A stretch of 64,000 bases of DNA. Source: Ulva prolifera. Its lineage: Eukaryota > Chlorophyta > Ulvophyceae > Ulvales > Ulvaceae. The stretch lies in the NCBI GenBank assembly GCA_023078555.1, contig CM041201.1, positions 6,517,172 to 6,581,171 on the forward strand, in the 5' to 3' direction. A program made the translations under genes and the position numbers. This document shows, piece by piece, positions 49,701-61,156 of this stretch. Each line of letters opens with the position of its first letter. Positions within the stretch are counted from its first letter, which is position 1. The notes under the pieces were generated by a model. The model worked only from the letters and a program-made list of their open reading frames with translations. It was not told where the DNA came from and did not search any database.

Positions 49701-50408
49701 TGAGCAGCTGGAGAGCTCGTTCTGAGTCACCGATGGCTAGCAGCTGCTGCAACAGGATCCAGCAACTGCGATCTGCAATGCCGGGCGTCATCGAGAAGCC
49801 TCTGTCTTGAGCAGACTCTATCAACAACGGGAACTGCCTGCAAACGGAGTGCCCCACTATGCACGCAGTGCCCCATACAGCAGCAATTGCGCATCTTTTG
49901 GAAGAGGAGCACACTCATACAGACTGGTAGATAGTCCAGACGATAGGGCCGCCGAATGCTGGATGGCCCACTGCACCAGCTCCTCAGAGATGTACCCACT
50001 GGGGTCCTGATGCACAAACATGAGCAGCGATATCAGATCCCACACGGCTGCGCAGTTTTGCGCTCCCTCCAGATGTACATCAGCAAGCTCTGTCATCCCT
50101 TCATCGCCGCCTATCCACATCTCGTCGTTCGCCACTGCGTTGAGCGCTTCCGATATTGCCTGAGACGAGGCACTGATGTTCTGATGTGACGCGTTCACGA
50201 GCCCGATGGGCGCCACCTGGTGTACAGTATTGCTTCCATGGACGGCGAGAATGGTTGCATGTCGTGTTAGAGGCGATGTGGACGCCCAGTCAACGGAGTG
50301 GCAGGCCGTGTTGCTGCCTCCCGAATTAACGATCAGCAATTCGCTGCCAAGACCGAAATGGATGTCCAGGCAGTCAGCGTCATCGACGTCAATCACTACT
50401 TCGCTCAT
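46765..50408 (-). CDS. NUP85: Nucleoporin Nup85
   Basis: Structural subunit of the Y-shaped (Nup107-160) complex of the nuclear pore. The start ATG at 50408 opens MSEVVIDVDDADCLDIHFGL, then LEGAQNCAAVWDLISLLMFV. The alpha-solenoid follows in several exons: FPLLIESAQDRGFSMTPGI, RSCWILLQQLLAIGDSERAL, the 49380-48942 exon (VLTLLTASTGEGPEAALW, VEVINAACAREPLRVLRAAL, GSWVAAHAAALMAQDARYAD), the 48344-47960 exon (MGIAEFLMLDAMSPLATGS, ERWECPATELDSLCLHLQ) and RRAAMDALHRGRLAQAFEL, with the last exon ending LLTACVLLSAPE. The order and spacing of helices match metazoan and plant Nup85, including the equivalent of the 'dyfdyCp' and 'LplleQ' regions. The gene is GC-rich and Ala-rich compared with neighbours. 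The intron about 48345-48941 contains a MITE. Not all exon borders are fixed. Confidence 0.75.
48417..48424. repeat. Left target-site duplication of the MITE
   Basis: ATTTAGAG, identical to 48839-48846 on the other side of the element. Confidence 0.85.
48425..48838. mobile_element. hAT-like MITE with perfect 12-bp TIRs
   Basis: A 414-bp element lying in a Nup85 intron. It begins CAGGGCTCTACA (48425-48436) and ends with the exact reverse complement TGTAGAGCCCTG (48827-48838). It is flanked by the direct repeat ATTTAGAG at 48417-48424 and 48839-48846, an 8-bp target-site duplication. TIRs beginning CAGGG plus 8-bp TSDs are the mark of hAT transposons. There is no transposase frame, so it is non-autonomous. 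The interior holds further inverted GTCGGG/CCCGAC motifs and a short hairpin near 48765-48786. Intact TIRs and TSDs suggest recent insertion. Confidence 0.88.
48839..48846. repeat. Right target-site duplication of the MITE
   Basis: ATTTAGAG, identical to 48417-48424. Confidence 0.85.
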
Positions 50409-51211
50409 GATTGATCAGGTGCGCGGCTGCAAAGCAGATCTCTTGTGTAACAGCGTCGCTACAGCTCGGCTTACTTGAAACCTGAAGCTCCCGCTACGAG
50501 TCTCTGAAGCTTGCACGATCACAGTCAGTAATTGACATTTTGCGCATGTGCAACACACTGCGTTGTGCTCAGGTGGGGCCATTGCTGAGCTCAACCGCGC
50601 TGATGTACAGAGTGTCTACAGGCAGCCCAAGGCAAGGGCTCGGTTGAACTTGCTGGCGGTGCATGGAGCCCCACGCAGCGCACCAGAGTTCTTCTCCACA
50701 AGCCTGACTGACAGCATGACACGTCAGGGCCTCAGTAAAAATGACTGCGCTGCAATGCATGCCACAACACCCAGCCATGTGGTTTGAGCGGAGCTGGGCC
50801 ACTGGCTGCAATGACTGGCTGCAATCCTGTACACAGAGAGGCGACTTCGGCTTGCGGTGGCTAAGTTTCATGGACAAGGTAACAATCTGTTACATCTGGC
50901 CGTTGCTGCGAATGATATTCATCGGTCGTTCACATATATCTCAGGACTTGCATGCATACGACAGAAAATATCACATGCCCTTGCAACGTGTCGATGTTTC
51001 TCCACATGCCCTCATGCACGAGCCTGACAGGTAAACAAAAGCAACTCTACCCAAACCTGGCGCAGCATCATCACCTAAGCATTGCTCCGCCAGACGTGCC
51101 AATCACCGGGCCATACCATGCCAACATACACAAACACTCGTTTGCAGCTCCATCGGTCACAATTTCGACCGGAACATGGTTTCAGCCGCTTTCATTCACT
51201 GGTGACTCACG
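50409..51211. other. Intergenic stretch
   Basis: About 800 bases upstream of Nup85 and downstream of the LD-like gene. A plus frame at 50548-50787 has no known motif. Confidence 0.35.
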
Positions 51212-54200
51212 TCAATACATCCGCCCCGGCTGCTCGGCCGGGGCGGGCCCGCCCTGGTGAACGTAGTGGTACATCCCGGGCTGCCCCTGGTACTGCTGCC
51301 CCGCAAAAACCACCTGCTGCGGTGGCTGCGCGTACTGGCCCCCGTACGCTGGGTCCCCGCCTCCCGGCTGCCCGCCCGGCTGCACATACACCACCTGCTG
51401 AGGGTACTGCCCGGGTGCAGGATGGTGCACGTACTGCATCCCCGGCGCCACGGGGTGCCCCCCGCCGCCAGGCCACTCAAACTGTAAAGGTTGCATCATC
51501 CCGTACGGAGCCACGGCACCATGTTCGCCTTGCGCATACGCGGCGACAGAGGCGTGTGGCTGCATCGGCGCGGTAGGAGGCGGCTGCTGGTACTCCGGAT
51601 AACGATGCACCTCCTGGGGGGGCGGGCCTGGCATGGCTGAGGAGAAGTGATCCTGCCGCGCCGCAGGCGCCGAGTGCAGCGGGCGCGTGGAGGCGGCTGT
51701 CGGGGGAGGCTGCAGTGGGGCCTCCGGAGCGCGTGCCTCCGGCTCCGGCTCTGTGCCGTCGCACACCCTGCAGACACACCGCTCGCGCTCAGCGTCCCTG
51801 TGTCCCATGGCACCCATGCCTCGCGGAGGCAAGCACCAGGCGGGTTGCTGGGTCAAGCCACTTGCGTCCGTGTGGGTGCAGCAAGCAGCACGCATGCGCC
51901 GTCATTTGGATTCATTGTAAATCAGGGACCCAGCTCCCAGGGCGCGAAACAGGCAATGGTGTCAGCAACAGATGTGCAATGCTGTCCACATCTGGAGTTG
52001 ACATGCCTCCGTGGAGGTCAGACTTCTGATCCAACCTTTGAGCTTAGGCGACCAGGCGCGAGGTTGCAACAGCGGCGGGGGAGGGGCGCACCGGGAAGCA
52101 TCGAGGTCAGCCTTCGAGATGCCGGCAGATGGGATCCCTGGCTCACCAAGGATGAAGCGCAGCCCGGAGCGCCACGCCTGCGCAATGCCAACCATGTGCG
52201 TGCGCCCCGCAAAGTTCTGCCACGCCGCGGCGGGCGCCTCCTCTGGCGGCGGCTGCAGCCAGAACGGCACTCGCGGCGCCGCCTGCGCGGCCGCAGCAGC
52301 TGCGGCGGTGTCAGGCAGCTCGTCCACATCCGCCACCTGCGCAGGCCCAGCTCCGCCAGGAGCTGGAGCTGCCAGGTACTCACGCCTGGAGCACACGCAC
52401 GCATGAGATGATGCAGGTAGCAAGGCCGGGGCTGCATCCTGCAAGACACACGCAGGGAGCCCTCCACATGCGCCAGAACCGCAGGAAGGGAGCGGGGCGC
52501 ATTAAATCGCTTTGTTAACTTCTGACATTGCATATGTGATATAAGTACATTAGCACAGAGGCTGGGGGAATCGCACTCACGCTGGACGGCTTTCTCAGTG
52601 CTGTCGGCCGCCCACGATGCGCAGATCTGCATGAGGGTGTCTGACAGGGCGGTGATGGCCGGCGGTGGCACCCATGGCACTGGCGAGTCCTCCAGCGCCT
52701 CCAGCGCCTGCGCGTCGACCGGCGCACCACCGTCGCTGTCCTGTACCGCCGCCCGAGCCTGCGATGCAAGCTCACCCTGCACAAGAGTTTACAGTGTCTA
52801 CAGGTGGTGTGAAATGCTAGAGCAGAAGCAGCCAAAATCCGGCTGAGCAAGACGTGCGGAAAGACGATCAGGGCCGTGACGGCTGGGCATAGATCGCACC
52901 TGAGCGATTGCGGCTTCGAGTGCGGCACGGACCTCCGGGTGAAAGCGTACGCCCCGCCGCACGGCGGCCATCATCTTACGGGCCTCGTCCAGGCTCGCCT
53001 CCGCCACTTGCCACGGTACCTGCAGCATCTCCCGCCGCTCGCGCACCTGCTGCGCGGCTGCGTGCTGCGTGATCTGCAGCAGGGTCGACAGGCCGCGTCT
53101 CGGCTCCTCGGCGTCCGCAGGTGCGTCCGCCTCAGGAGCCGCACCCGCACCGCCCGGGCTCATCTGCAGCACCCCAGAACCCCCGACCTCCGGCTGCTGC
53201 CAGTGATCCCCGTGCAGGGGGCTCCCATGCTGTGTGGGAGGCTGCCCAGGTGACTGCGGGACCTGGCTGGATCCCCCCGAGCCTGGTGCACCGGCAGAGC
53301 TCGTGCGCCTCAGCGGCGTGCTAGCTGCAAGCCCACCGGGCTCGGGCTGTGCGGAGGCCGCGGAGGCAGCAGAGATCCGCCGCGCGGAATCTGCCGGTGT
53401 GGAGCGGGCAGACGGCGTCCGCAGCGTGGCTGAGGAGGTTGCGTCGCGGGCTGCGGAGGCAGCGGAAGGTCCCAGCGGCGGCATGCTGCCGGTTGCCCCC
53501 GGCATACACTTCTGCTTCTTTCCCAGCTTCTGCATCAGCTGCTGCTGCTCCTTGCGCTTCTTGATATCTGACACCGACAGTGGCCCAGTCGAGGCGAGCA
53601 CACGCCGCTGTGCTGCCTGCAGCAGCAATGCCGGCATTGCTGTCACAGCCACCAAAACGATTCTGCTGGAGCACGTGAGAGCGGCACCCTGAATGGCTCA
53701 TAGAATCAGACATGTTGTACAGCTGCTCTTTGGCAGCAAGTACTTTGCGGCCAGAGTTTCTGCAGCACCATGTGCCCGGGACTGCTGCCAGGCGTACATG
53801 AATGGGAGGCATGTGGACGGCTGGGTCCAGCATGCCACAGTGTGAAGCCAGAGACACAGGTGCAGGTCACCGAGACAGGGCATGAGCTGCGCGCCGCACC
53901 GCCTTGGATATGCTAGAGGTGCTTGTCTTGGCCAGCTCGGCGCTGCCGCGGCCGTCGCGGTGCAGCGAAATCGGCTGCGGGGTCTTCATGCGGCGGTCCT
54001 TCGGGAACACCTGCGGCCGGGATGGCTCCACTGCCACGCCCTTGCCACCCTTCCTCTTTGCCGCCACCGCCATCGATGCTGCCGCCGACTGGCTCTGTGG
54101 GCCTCCCGAGATGATCACGGCATCAGACTCTTGGTCCACGCGCGCCCACTTTCCCAGCAGCGCCAACGCGGCGCGCCGTACCTCCGCGGCACGCTCGGGC

Positions 54201-55597
54201 TCCGTCAAGCGCTTGACAAACTCCAGGATGGTGGGGTTGTTGGCGGCCGCGGGGTGCTTGGCGGCCTCGGCCTCCGTGCCCGAGATCATGTGGTGCCGCG
54301 CGAAGCACACGATGTGGACCTCTGTGAACGGGATCCGCCAGAGCGCGCCGAGGCACAGCTGCACGAGGGAGTCATTGCGCGCATTCACTGCGTCCTGCAC
54401 AGCACAGTGAACCTCGAGCCAACCAGTGTCATGGGCTGCGATCACTGATGGGTGACAGCATGAGGCCTTAGGATCTGTCCCGTGCAGTGCATTCCACACT
54501 GGTGGCATTGATGGGTTACGCGGCATGTGTGCGGCACGGAGGAATGTCGCTCGCACATGCAAGCACCCACATAAGCACATGTATGCCAAGTTTCACACGC
54601 TGGTCAGGTCTAGTGTGCACACCTGTAGCCACTGGGCGACCACAGTGTAGATGTCCGTCCTGTCCAGGGCCGTGAGCTGCATGCCACTTGTATTGATGAC
54701 AGACTTCAGCAGCATGGACTGAAGCATGATTGACGGGCATTTAGTGACCAGGGCGAATGCCCGGGAGGCGCTGTTGTCTTTCAGGGCAGGTTGCCTGGGA
54801 TCGTCACTTTGCAGGAGGGACATCAGCTTCATGCTGGTCTCTAGAGCGCTCATGGGGGACAGACAAGCTGCCAGCGCGCTAGACACATCATGGACGCCGC
54901 CGTCTGCAAAACGGGAATTGCGGATCATCAGGACCACTGCGACAAAGCTGGCAAGAGGCACACATGGTTCTCTCACATGAATGTCAATTGACTCTGGTGC
55001 TGTTTGGCAGTCAGCAAATTGCTGCATGAGTAGAAGCACAGGGCAGTTCTGGACGTGGCAGGTGATCTCTGTCATGGTCTGAAGGTGGTGCATACCTCCA
55101 GCCAGGGGAGCAACACTGCGAAGGACAGCGTTGCCCCGCATCGAGGCTGATTTGACTGAGGCTGTGGAGAATCTCTTCCGAGCTCGGGAAGAAGCCTTGG
55201 ACAAGGCCTGGTTGCGATCTTCAAACCACCGATGAACAGCCTGTGGTTTGCAGGCTTGCTCATCATCAAAGGACTCCGCCACATCCTGCTCCAGCACCGG
55301 AGGCAGCTTCGTTGTGAGCGCTTGGACGACGCTCAACTCCTCTACTACTGCAGGATCTGATATCGTTTCATCCCCTAGCACAGCTTTTATTTCAATCTGC
55401 TCTTCAGGTGTGCTCAAGCGTACGCCCCGTGTGTGGACCAAATATGCTTGAAAATGATCTGCTCTCCGCAAAAAGCTAGCTTGCTGCAGGAATTCTTCGA
55501 CTTGATCACAAACGATATCTTTGAGGTCATCAGGGAGGCGCCCAAATACCGGGAACAGTGAAGGATTGTCGTCCATCCCGCTTGGTTGCGCATTCAT
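51212..55597 (-). CDS. LUMINIDEPENDENS-like TFIIS-N (LW) domain protein with Q/G/P/Y-rich tail
   Basis: Likely nuclear regulator of RNA processing or transcription. The start is the ATG at 55597 (MNAQPSGMDDNPSLFPVFG). The first exon, 55597-54623, is 325 codons and helical (DIYTVVAQWLQ at its end). The next exon starts at 54394 and holds a TFIIS N-terminal/LW bundle: LVQLCLGALWRIPFTEVHI, ILEFVKRLTEPERAAEVRRA, LALLGKWARV. A basic region follows (AVAAKRKGGKG), then GPLSVSDIKKRKEQQQLMQK, comparable to the SADDIQKAK segment of Arabidopsis LD. Next comes MLQVPWQVAEASLDEARKM, comparable to LD's WHVPPGMELDELW. The last exon is low-complexity, rich in Gln, Gly, Pro and Tyr (GQYPQQVVYVQPGGQPGGG), and ends EQPGRMY. 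No homeodomain is seen. PNUTS-type proteins share the LW domain and are an alternative. Several middle exon borders are not fixed. Confidence 0.6.
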
Positions 55598-57688
55598 GAG
55601 GACGATGAAAGGAAGCACAGCAAGCTCGCGCTACGGTGCATGTTCGAGTGTACCAAATTGTGAAAGTAAATGTCTGACAGCTGGGTACAAGCGCGGCAGC
55701 ATGATCGCCTGGGCGGCATCAGCACTTGCGCATGTTCCCCGATCCTGAGCTACGCAGCTGAGGCCACGATCAGTGCACGCGCCCCATGTCATCGGTCTAC
55801 TTCCATGATAATGGACATTAATTGCAAAGGAGATGCAACTCCAGCATTACAGAATCTAGGCCATACTTCACGAACTATTCCTGGTTACAAATCACATCAC
55901 ATAACACCTCACATTGTACGTGCATGTCATGCAACAGGGCTTGTTGAGCGTTCATGGTTTTGTAGATGCGTGTTGCTGGGAAGAGCGGCTGTCCCAGAAT
56001 TCAAGTGGGTGCCTGACCCCAGTAACCACACTGTACCAGTGGCAATGCACTAGGCAAGCACACAGAACGGCGCCATACGTATACGCACGGAAACACGCAG
56101 GCTTTCATACATCCGCAAGTAGCTTATCCGGCGCTTTTGGCCGTGGTGTTTCCATTTGGACAGCAGTCACAATTCAGATCCATGAGTGGATACAGTGTAC
56201 ACAGCGACAAACACCAGAATCTGATGATAGTGGCTTGGTTCCGAATTCCATGAGCTCGACCTGCCCCGGCAGGCCGATGTACCGCCTTTTCCTCCCCACT
56301 GCGGCCGAGTTGCCCATTGATGTATTGCAGGCTATGTATTACCAAAGCGCCCACCAGGATTTTGTTGCAGTGTGCGCATGGGGGACGTTTCTCAACCACT
56401 GTTGCAAGGCATGGAAAGAGCAAAGATCTGATGTATGGATTGTGTAGAGCCCTCCCTATCAAGTCAGTGTGTGTGCATGCTTGCAACAGATCGAGCAGTC
56501 CATCGCAGGTTAGGCCTTTGTGAAGCACTGAAATGGGTATCAGGAATAGGGTAGCAGGAACGAGCTCTATGTTGTGATCATATCGGAGGTACGGTTGCCC
56601 GAGTGGCCGTGATCACTGGAGCCTTTGATCACAAAGGCTCCAGTGCCTGGTTTGGAGCCTTTGCTGAGGCCAGTCGTAGAGTGCAGCAGGCCTGAGGCAG
56701 GCAAATTTGTTTATGTAGATTCCATGGTATCGTCTCATGGTGGGGTGTCCAGGTGCCACTGCTGATGGCCATTTGGGCCTGGCTGCTACAAGCACAAGCT
56801 GCTGCCACCCCATCCGGTTCATTTCGCGAAATGCGCAGACACAGACCGCGACCATGTCGAAGAGCTAGCTCATCGACATCAAGCTACATGTGGCCTTGAC
56901 CACCCCAAATCACAGGCGCCAATGCTAGACTGTTGGAAGTGCAGCGAGTCCTCCCAGTTTTCCGCGTGAATCTTGCGTGTATACGCAGAGACGAACGTGG
57001 AGTGGGTTCGCAGAGTCGATCATTTGCATGGATTAGTGTCCGGGCACATGCGCATGCTCAACGTGCACACGCCAAGCGAGTTGATGGGTTGGTGACATGT
57101 ACAGTGGCGCAGGGACCCATCGATGATTTGCGCATACGCATGCAGACGATTGGCGTCGCCTCAGCAGCACAGGATAGCTGCCAGCATGACGAAGTGAACG
57201 CAAATGAACCGATACTAACGCTGTTTGTCTTCCATTTGCGTAGCACGCGGCATGCGCGTTTCCGAGCGGTGATATCACACATTCTCCGTAGGATCGGGGC
57301 CCTCTTCTTTCAATCCCGACATTCTGTGGCGCAAGGTTAGTTCATATCACGCTTAGAGTTCTTCTCAGGATCGAGTCGAATTGTGCGCTTCTATATACTG
57401 CCGTTGCCATCGATCTTGACGGTACTGCACGCAAGGTCCGCAAAGGCCGCACGTTGCGGTCGCATATGCAACCCACCCCTGAATTCCGCAGTCCACTTCA
57501 ACATGTAGTAACTAACTGTGTGCCAAGCGTATGGGACGCTAGTAGTTGGGACCTGCCTATCCAGTTGTCCTCCCCGCGTCTCAGAACAGGCAAGTCATTC
57601 GCGCAGTCCCGAATGTGCACACTGCACGTGGAGCTCTTTCTCTCCCTCTCTTGCTTGTGTGTATGACTAAGCGTGATTATTGTAGATC
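55598..57688. other. Long intergenic stretch between divergent genes
   Basis: About 2.1 kb between the LD-like gene and the PTAC14-like gene. Open frames at 56528-56124 (minus), 56100-56447 (plus) and 56933-57340 (plus) have no known motif or clear splice support. It contains the palindrome at 56614-56645. Confidence 0.4.
56614..56645. repeat. Perfect 14-bp-stem inverted repeat
   Basis: CACTGGAGCCTTTG and its exact reverse complement are separated by the 4-base spacer ATCA. A partial third copy (TTTGGAGCCTTTG) follows within 20 bases. It could form a hairpin or cruciform, or be a bidirectional terminator or a mobile-element remnant. No function is assigned. Confidence 0.8.
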
Positions 57689-60600
57689 ATGCAAGCGTCC
57701 AACCAGGTGGCACGGCCCCCGGCATTCGGCACAGGCGCCTGTAGACATCGCAATCGGCCCCAGTTGACACCCCATCGTGCCAAAACGGCAGCTGCCGCAG
57801 CTGAGGTACAAGCCGAGAACCTCGCTACTCGCGCTGATGGCATCTGGAGCTTCAGTGCTACGTGTGAGGCTAATGCAACCTTGGTGTCAGTGCCCCGGGA
57901 GGCATGGCTTACCACAGACCTCGTAGATGCGTCTGCCATCGGCTCAGCCACCGCAGGTGCGATATCTGACGTCAGCCTGCCATTGTCATTGGTCACCAAG
58001 AGGACGAGATAACACGTATGAAGGACATTATTGTGACCGCTCATGCGGAGATTTGAGCACTGGCAGTTTGGCTTCAGCAGTCAACACAAGAAGCATCGGC
58101 TTGCTCACTGTGAAGGCCTTGACACGATCCATGTTGAATGCTGAATTCCCCAGGTTGGTCAGTGTCACGCATTGGCTCAGCAAAGCACAGTATTTGCACT
58201 GGTGAATCGGAGCTGGCTCTGCAGGGTGTGCACCGTGGGTGCGTCTTGCGCTCTTTCTCATCCACGCAGAGCTCACAGCGGACTCGCAGTGGGGTACCTA
58301 TCTGCAAGAAGCGGAGGCTGCCTCGTGCAAGCCCGCGGTTCTGTGGAGTGCGGATGACCTCGCCCTCCTGGAGGGCACACAGGTGTACGGCACAGCCATG
58401 CAATATCGGTGCGCTGCCACCCTGCTGTGGGCATCGCCCAGATCATTCTGTTACGGCAATCTGCGAGCCAGCACTACAACAACAGAATATTTCTTTAAAT
58501 CTGGGTCTGCTGATTCGATGTCTCCGTCACCCAGACGCTCTGACACTGCCATTCACCTGTGGCTTCATTACGATACCCATGCCCAGGGCCTACTCTGTCG
58601 ATCATGCCCCCCCCCCCCCCCCCCCCCCCCCTCCCCCCGTCCATTGCATCCGCTTTGCAAATCACACCTTATGGCCACGGTGTCTCAGGCCACCTGACCG
58701 CAGGAAAACCAGCCACTCAGACCCATGTGTTGCGGCGACTGTGCCTGCACTCCCACAGCCGTGGAGCCGCATGCATGCCGCACATCTGCAATGTGGCTAC
58801 AGCAGTGGCAACAGCGCGAGACGCGCTGGAGGGGAGAGCACAGCTGCAACACGCGCGGCCACACCGCGGCTGCTGCATGCAGAACATTCTTCGAGTCTCA
58901 GCACGCAGGCCTGGAATCCGTGCTTGAGGCACTGGGGGCACAGATGCAAGGGGCATGCAGCCTAGCTCGATTCACGCTTGCCGCGGCGACTGTGCGCGCA
59001 CGGCTTCTGCCCACCTTCCCCATGGACCAACCCTGCCTCGTCCCCGGCGCCGAGCGGGTGCGCCCTCCCTACACCATTGCGTCTCACCGGCGGGCGACCA
59101 TTCGCATGAGCTGATGCGTCACCCACACCACCGATCCTGGTTGTAAAGCCACAGCATCTGCCCCTCTCCCCTGTACAGGTTGACTCCACCCCCAGTCCAT
59201 CCACACGATTGTGGGGCGAGCTCCCGAACAATGAGTCGCAGTATGGTGCCCGACCGGTTTGCGTGAGGTCGTCGGGCCATGCTGCCGGTGGCGGTATTGC
59301 TGTTGTCTGCATGGGTATGCTGTGCAGACATCGAGAGTTGGTGCAGATTGTGCACAGCCGCAGCCCGACGGTGGTGGTGAGGGTGAGGGAGGAGGGCCTG
59401 TTCAAGAAGAAGGAGGTGCTGCAGATCAGCGCCGCCGGCGAGGTGACGGCGGGCGCGCCGCTGTCACTCGACTTTGGCCCTGGCAAACTGGAAAGCCAGG
59501 TGTGAGCCCCTGCACCTACCCGGAAGTGCATACGCATCGCTTCTCAGGATCGTTGATCCAGTTTCCACTGGCGGTGTCGGGCCGCGTGCCAAATGTTGGC
59601 TACTCTGTGGCGGCGCTTGTGCATGGCATGCTGCTTTCAGGGTGATGCCATGTAAGCACGACGCCAGCAAGGCAACAGCTGAAGACCCCCCGGCACATGC
59701 AGACCCGCTCGCGGTGCTGTGTGCATGCTCACGCTCATGCCGCATTATGCATGGACGGCAGCGCCTGTACGGCACAGTGTCAGCGCACACCAGCCAACTG
59801 TATGCGACGGGAAAGCGTAGCGTGTGGTGGGGGCGTGCGAATGCTGCGCAGCGAGGCCAGGGCTGCCTGTCGGAATGATCTGCGCGAGGGCATTGCCGCC
59901 TGCCTGCACTAGACGCAGGTCAGCCCTTCGCAGCATGGGCCCACTGGCGCTATCCCTGCAGCGCCCTCACTGACCTCCCGCGGTGTTGCTGCGCCCCAGC
60001 CTGTGCAGCACCCCACCGAGCATGTGCTGGTGCAGGTGGCGTTGGATCACGGCATGTACGACGCCCGGGCGCCGGACGCCGGCTACCTGCTGACGCTGTC
60101 GCTGCCGGGGGAGGCGGAGGACACCTGCTTCTTTGACAAGCTCGACATCCTCGAGGAGCAGGGCCTGAAGGCCGCGCAGCCGTTCACGCTGCAGCCGCGC
60201 GCCCCCCCGCCGCCCGAGATGATCGCCTTCCTGCGCCTCATGAACACCCGCGGTGTGGCCACCCCGCCCTGCCTGCTGAGGCTCGCGCGGCCACACTGCG
60301 CCTGTATGCCTGCCAATTACACGTGAAGCATCACCTGCGTGATCATGTGTAGCGTCTGAGGCGGTTGATCACGCGTCAGACGAGGCAGCGGAGATGCTGC
60401 AAGTCATGCCATGTGCCGCGCCGGTGGCAGCGATGCTCGATGCCTGGCAGGCATCTGTCGTGGCGATGGCATCTAGGAGACGCGGAGTCGTGTGCTTGTG
60501 CTGAGAGGCGATGCATGATGCGGGCCGTCACTCTGTGCCACGTGCCGCTAATGCAGTGAGTGTCGCCCCACCGTATAGCGTGTGTTGCAGGCAGTGACGC

Positions 60601-61156
60601 GTTTCTCCTGGAGTCGATCTTTAGGAACGAGGCGTGGGGGCACATGATGGAGCCCGTGAGTCAGGAGAATGAGGCTGCGGTGTGTGCGAGCATGGTGGCC
60701 GGCTGCGAAGCGGCACTCGAGGGGTTTGACGTCTCGCTGGCCGACGACCTGCGGGCGCTGGGGGAGCTTGGCGATGACACATCTGCCCAGGCGGTCGCAC
60801 TGCGTGTGCGCACGGTGCGCACCCTCCATGCAGCCATTGCAGCAGGGCACTCCCAGTGTGAGGGTGGGTGCCGAGTGTGACACAGCTGCACGGCGGCTGT
60901 GGGGATAGACGTTGACGGGGGTACCCACCGCTGCCGAGCCATCGTGAAGATGTGGCAGGATTTTCTGATGATGATGTGTGCATGTGTGCTGCAGGATGAG
61001 ATGAGCATTCTAGAAGCTACTGCAGCGTGGTTTTCTGAGCGTTCGAAGGCTCTGGAGGGGCTGGAGTATTACCAGGAGCGCCGCCTGAAGCGGCTGGGGC
61101 TACTTGATGATGATGGCAACACAACGTTTGAGGATATGGTGCAAATCAATGTGTAA
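57689..61156 (+). CDS. PTAC14: PTAC14/Rubisco LSMT-like SET-domain protein, plastid
   Basis: In plants PTAC14 is part of the plastid-encoded RNA polymerase complex. Exons 57689-57956, 58225-58408 and 58883-59057 join in phases 1 and 2; later exons start at 59179, about 59347, about 60009, about 60591 and about 60995. The N terminus (SNQVARPPAFGTGACRHRNR) is a transit peptide. The split SET domain has SVPREAWLT, CAPWVRLALFLIHAEL, LALLEGTQVYGTAM, GACSLARFTLAAATVRAR and LVPGAER. The Rubisco-substrate-binding domain has YLLTLSLPG, FFDKLDILEEQGL and PEMIAFLRLMNTRG. The C terminus DAFLLESIFRNEAWGHM, VSQENEA and EYYQERRLKRLGLL closely matches what I recall of PTAC14. The usual NHS after LVPxAD and the later Tyr are not seen (VDST and LDFG instead), so methyltransferase activity is doubtful. 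A C25 tract lies in the second intron. Confidence 0.82.
58607..58631 (+). repeat. Poly-C tract (C25)
   Basis: Twenty-five C in a row, then T and six more C, inside the second intron of the PTAC14-like gene. Such runs are prone to length change and sequencing error. Confidence 0.9.

Noticed and set aside
51647-52411. Plus-strand frame of 254 codons
   Set aside because: Antisense of the LD-like gene's exons; composition is Arg/Pro/Gly-rich as expected for a shadow frame.
56590-56620. GGTACGGTTGCCCGAGTGG, like the 5' end of a class II tRNA
   Set aside because: No matching 3' acceptor strand or T-arm follows; the next bases are the palindrome instead.
56933-57340. Plus-strand frame of 135 codons upstream of the PTAC14-like gene
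   Set aside because: No ATG at its start, no recognisable motif and no splice link to the next gene.
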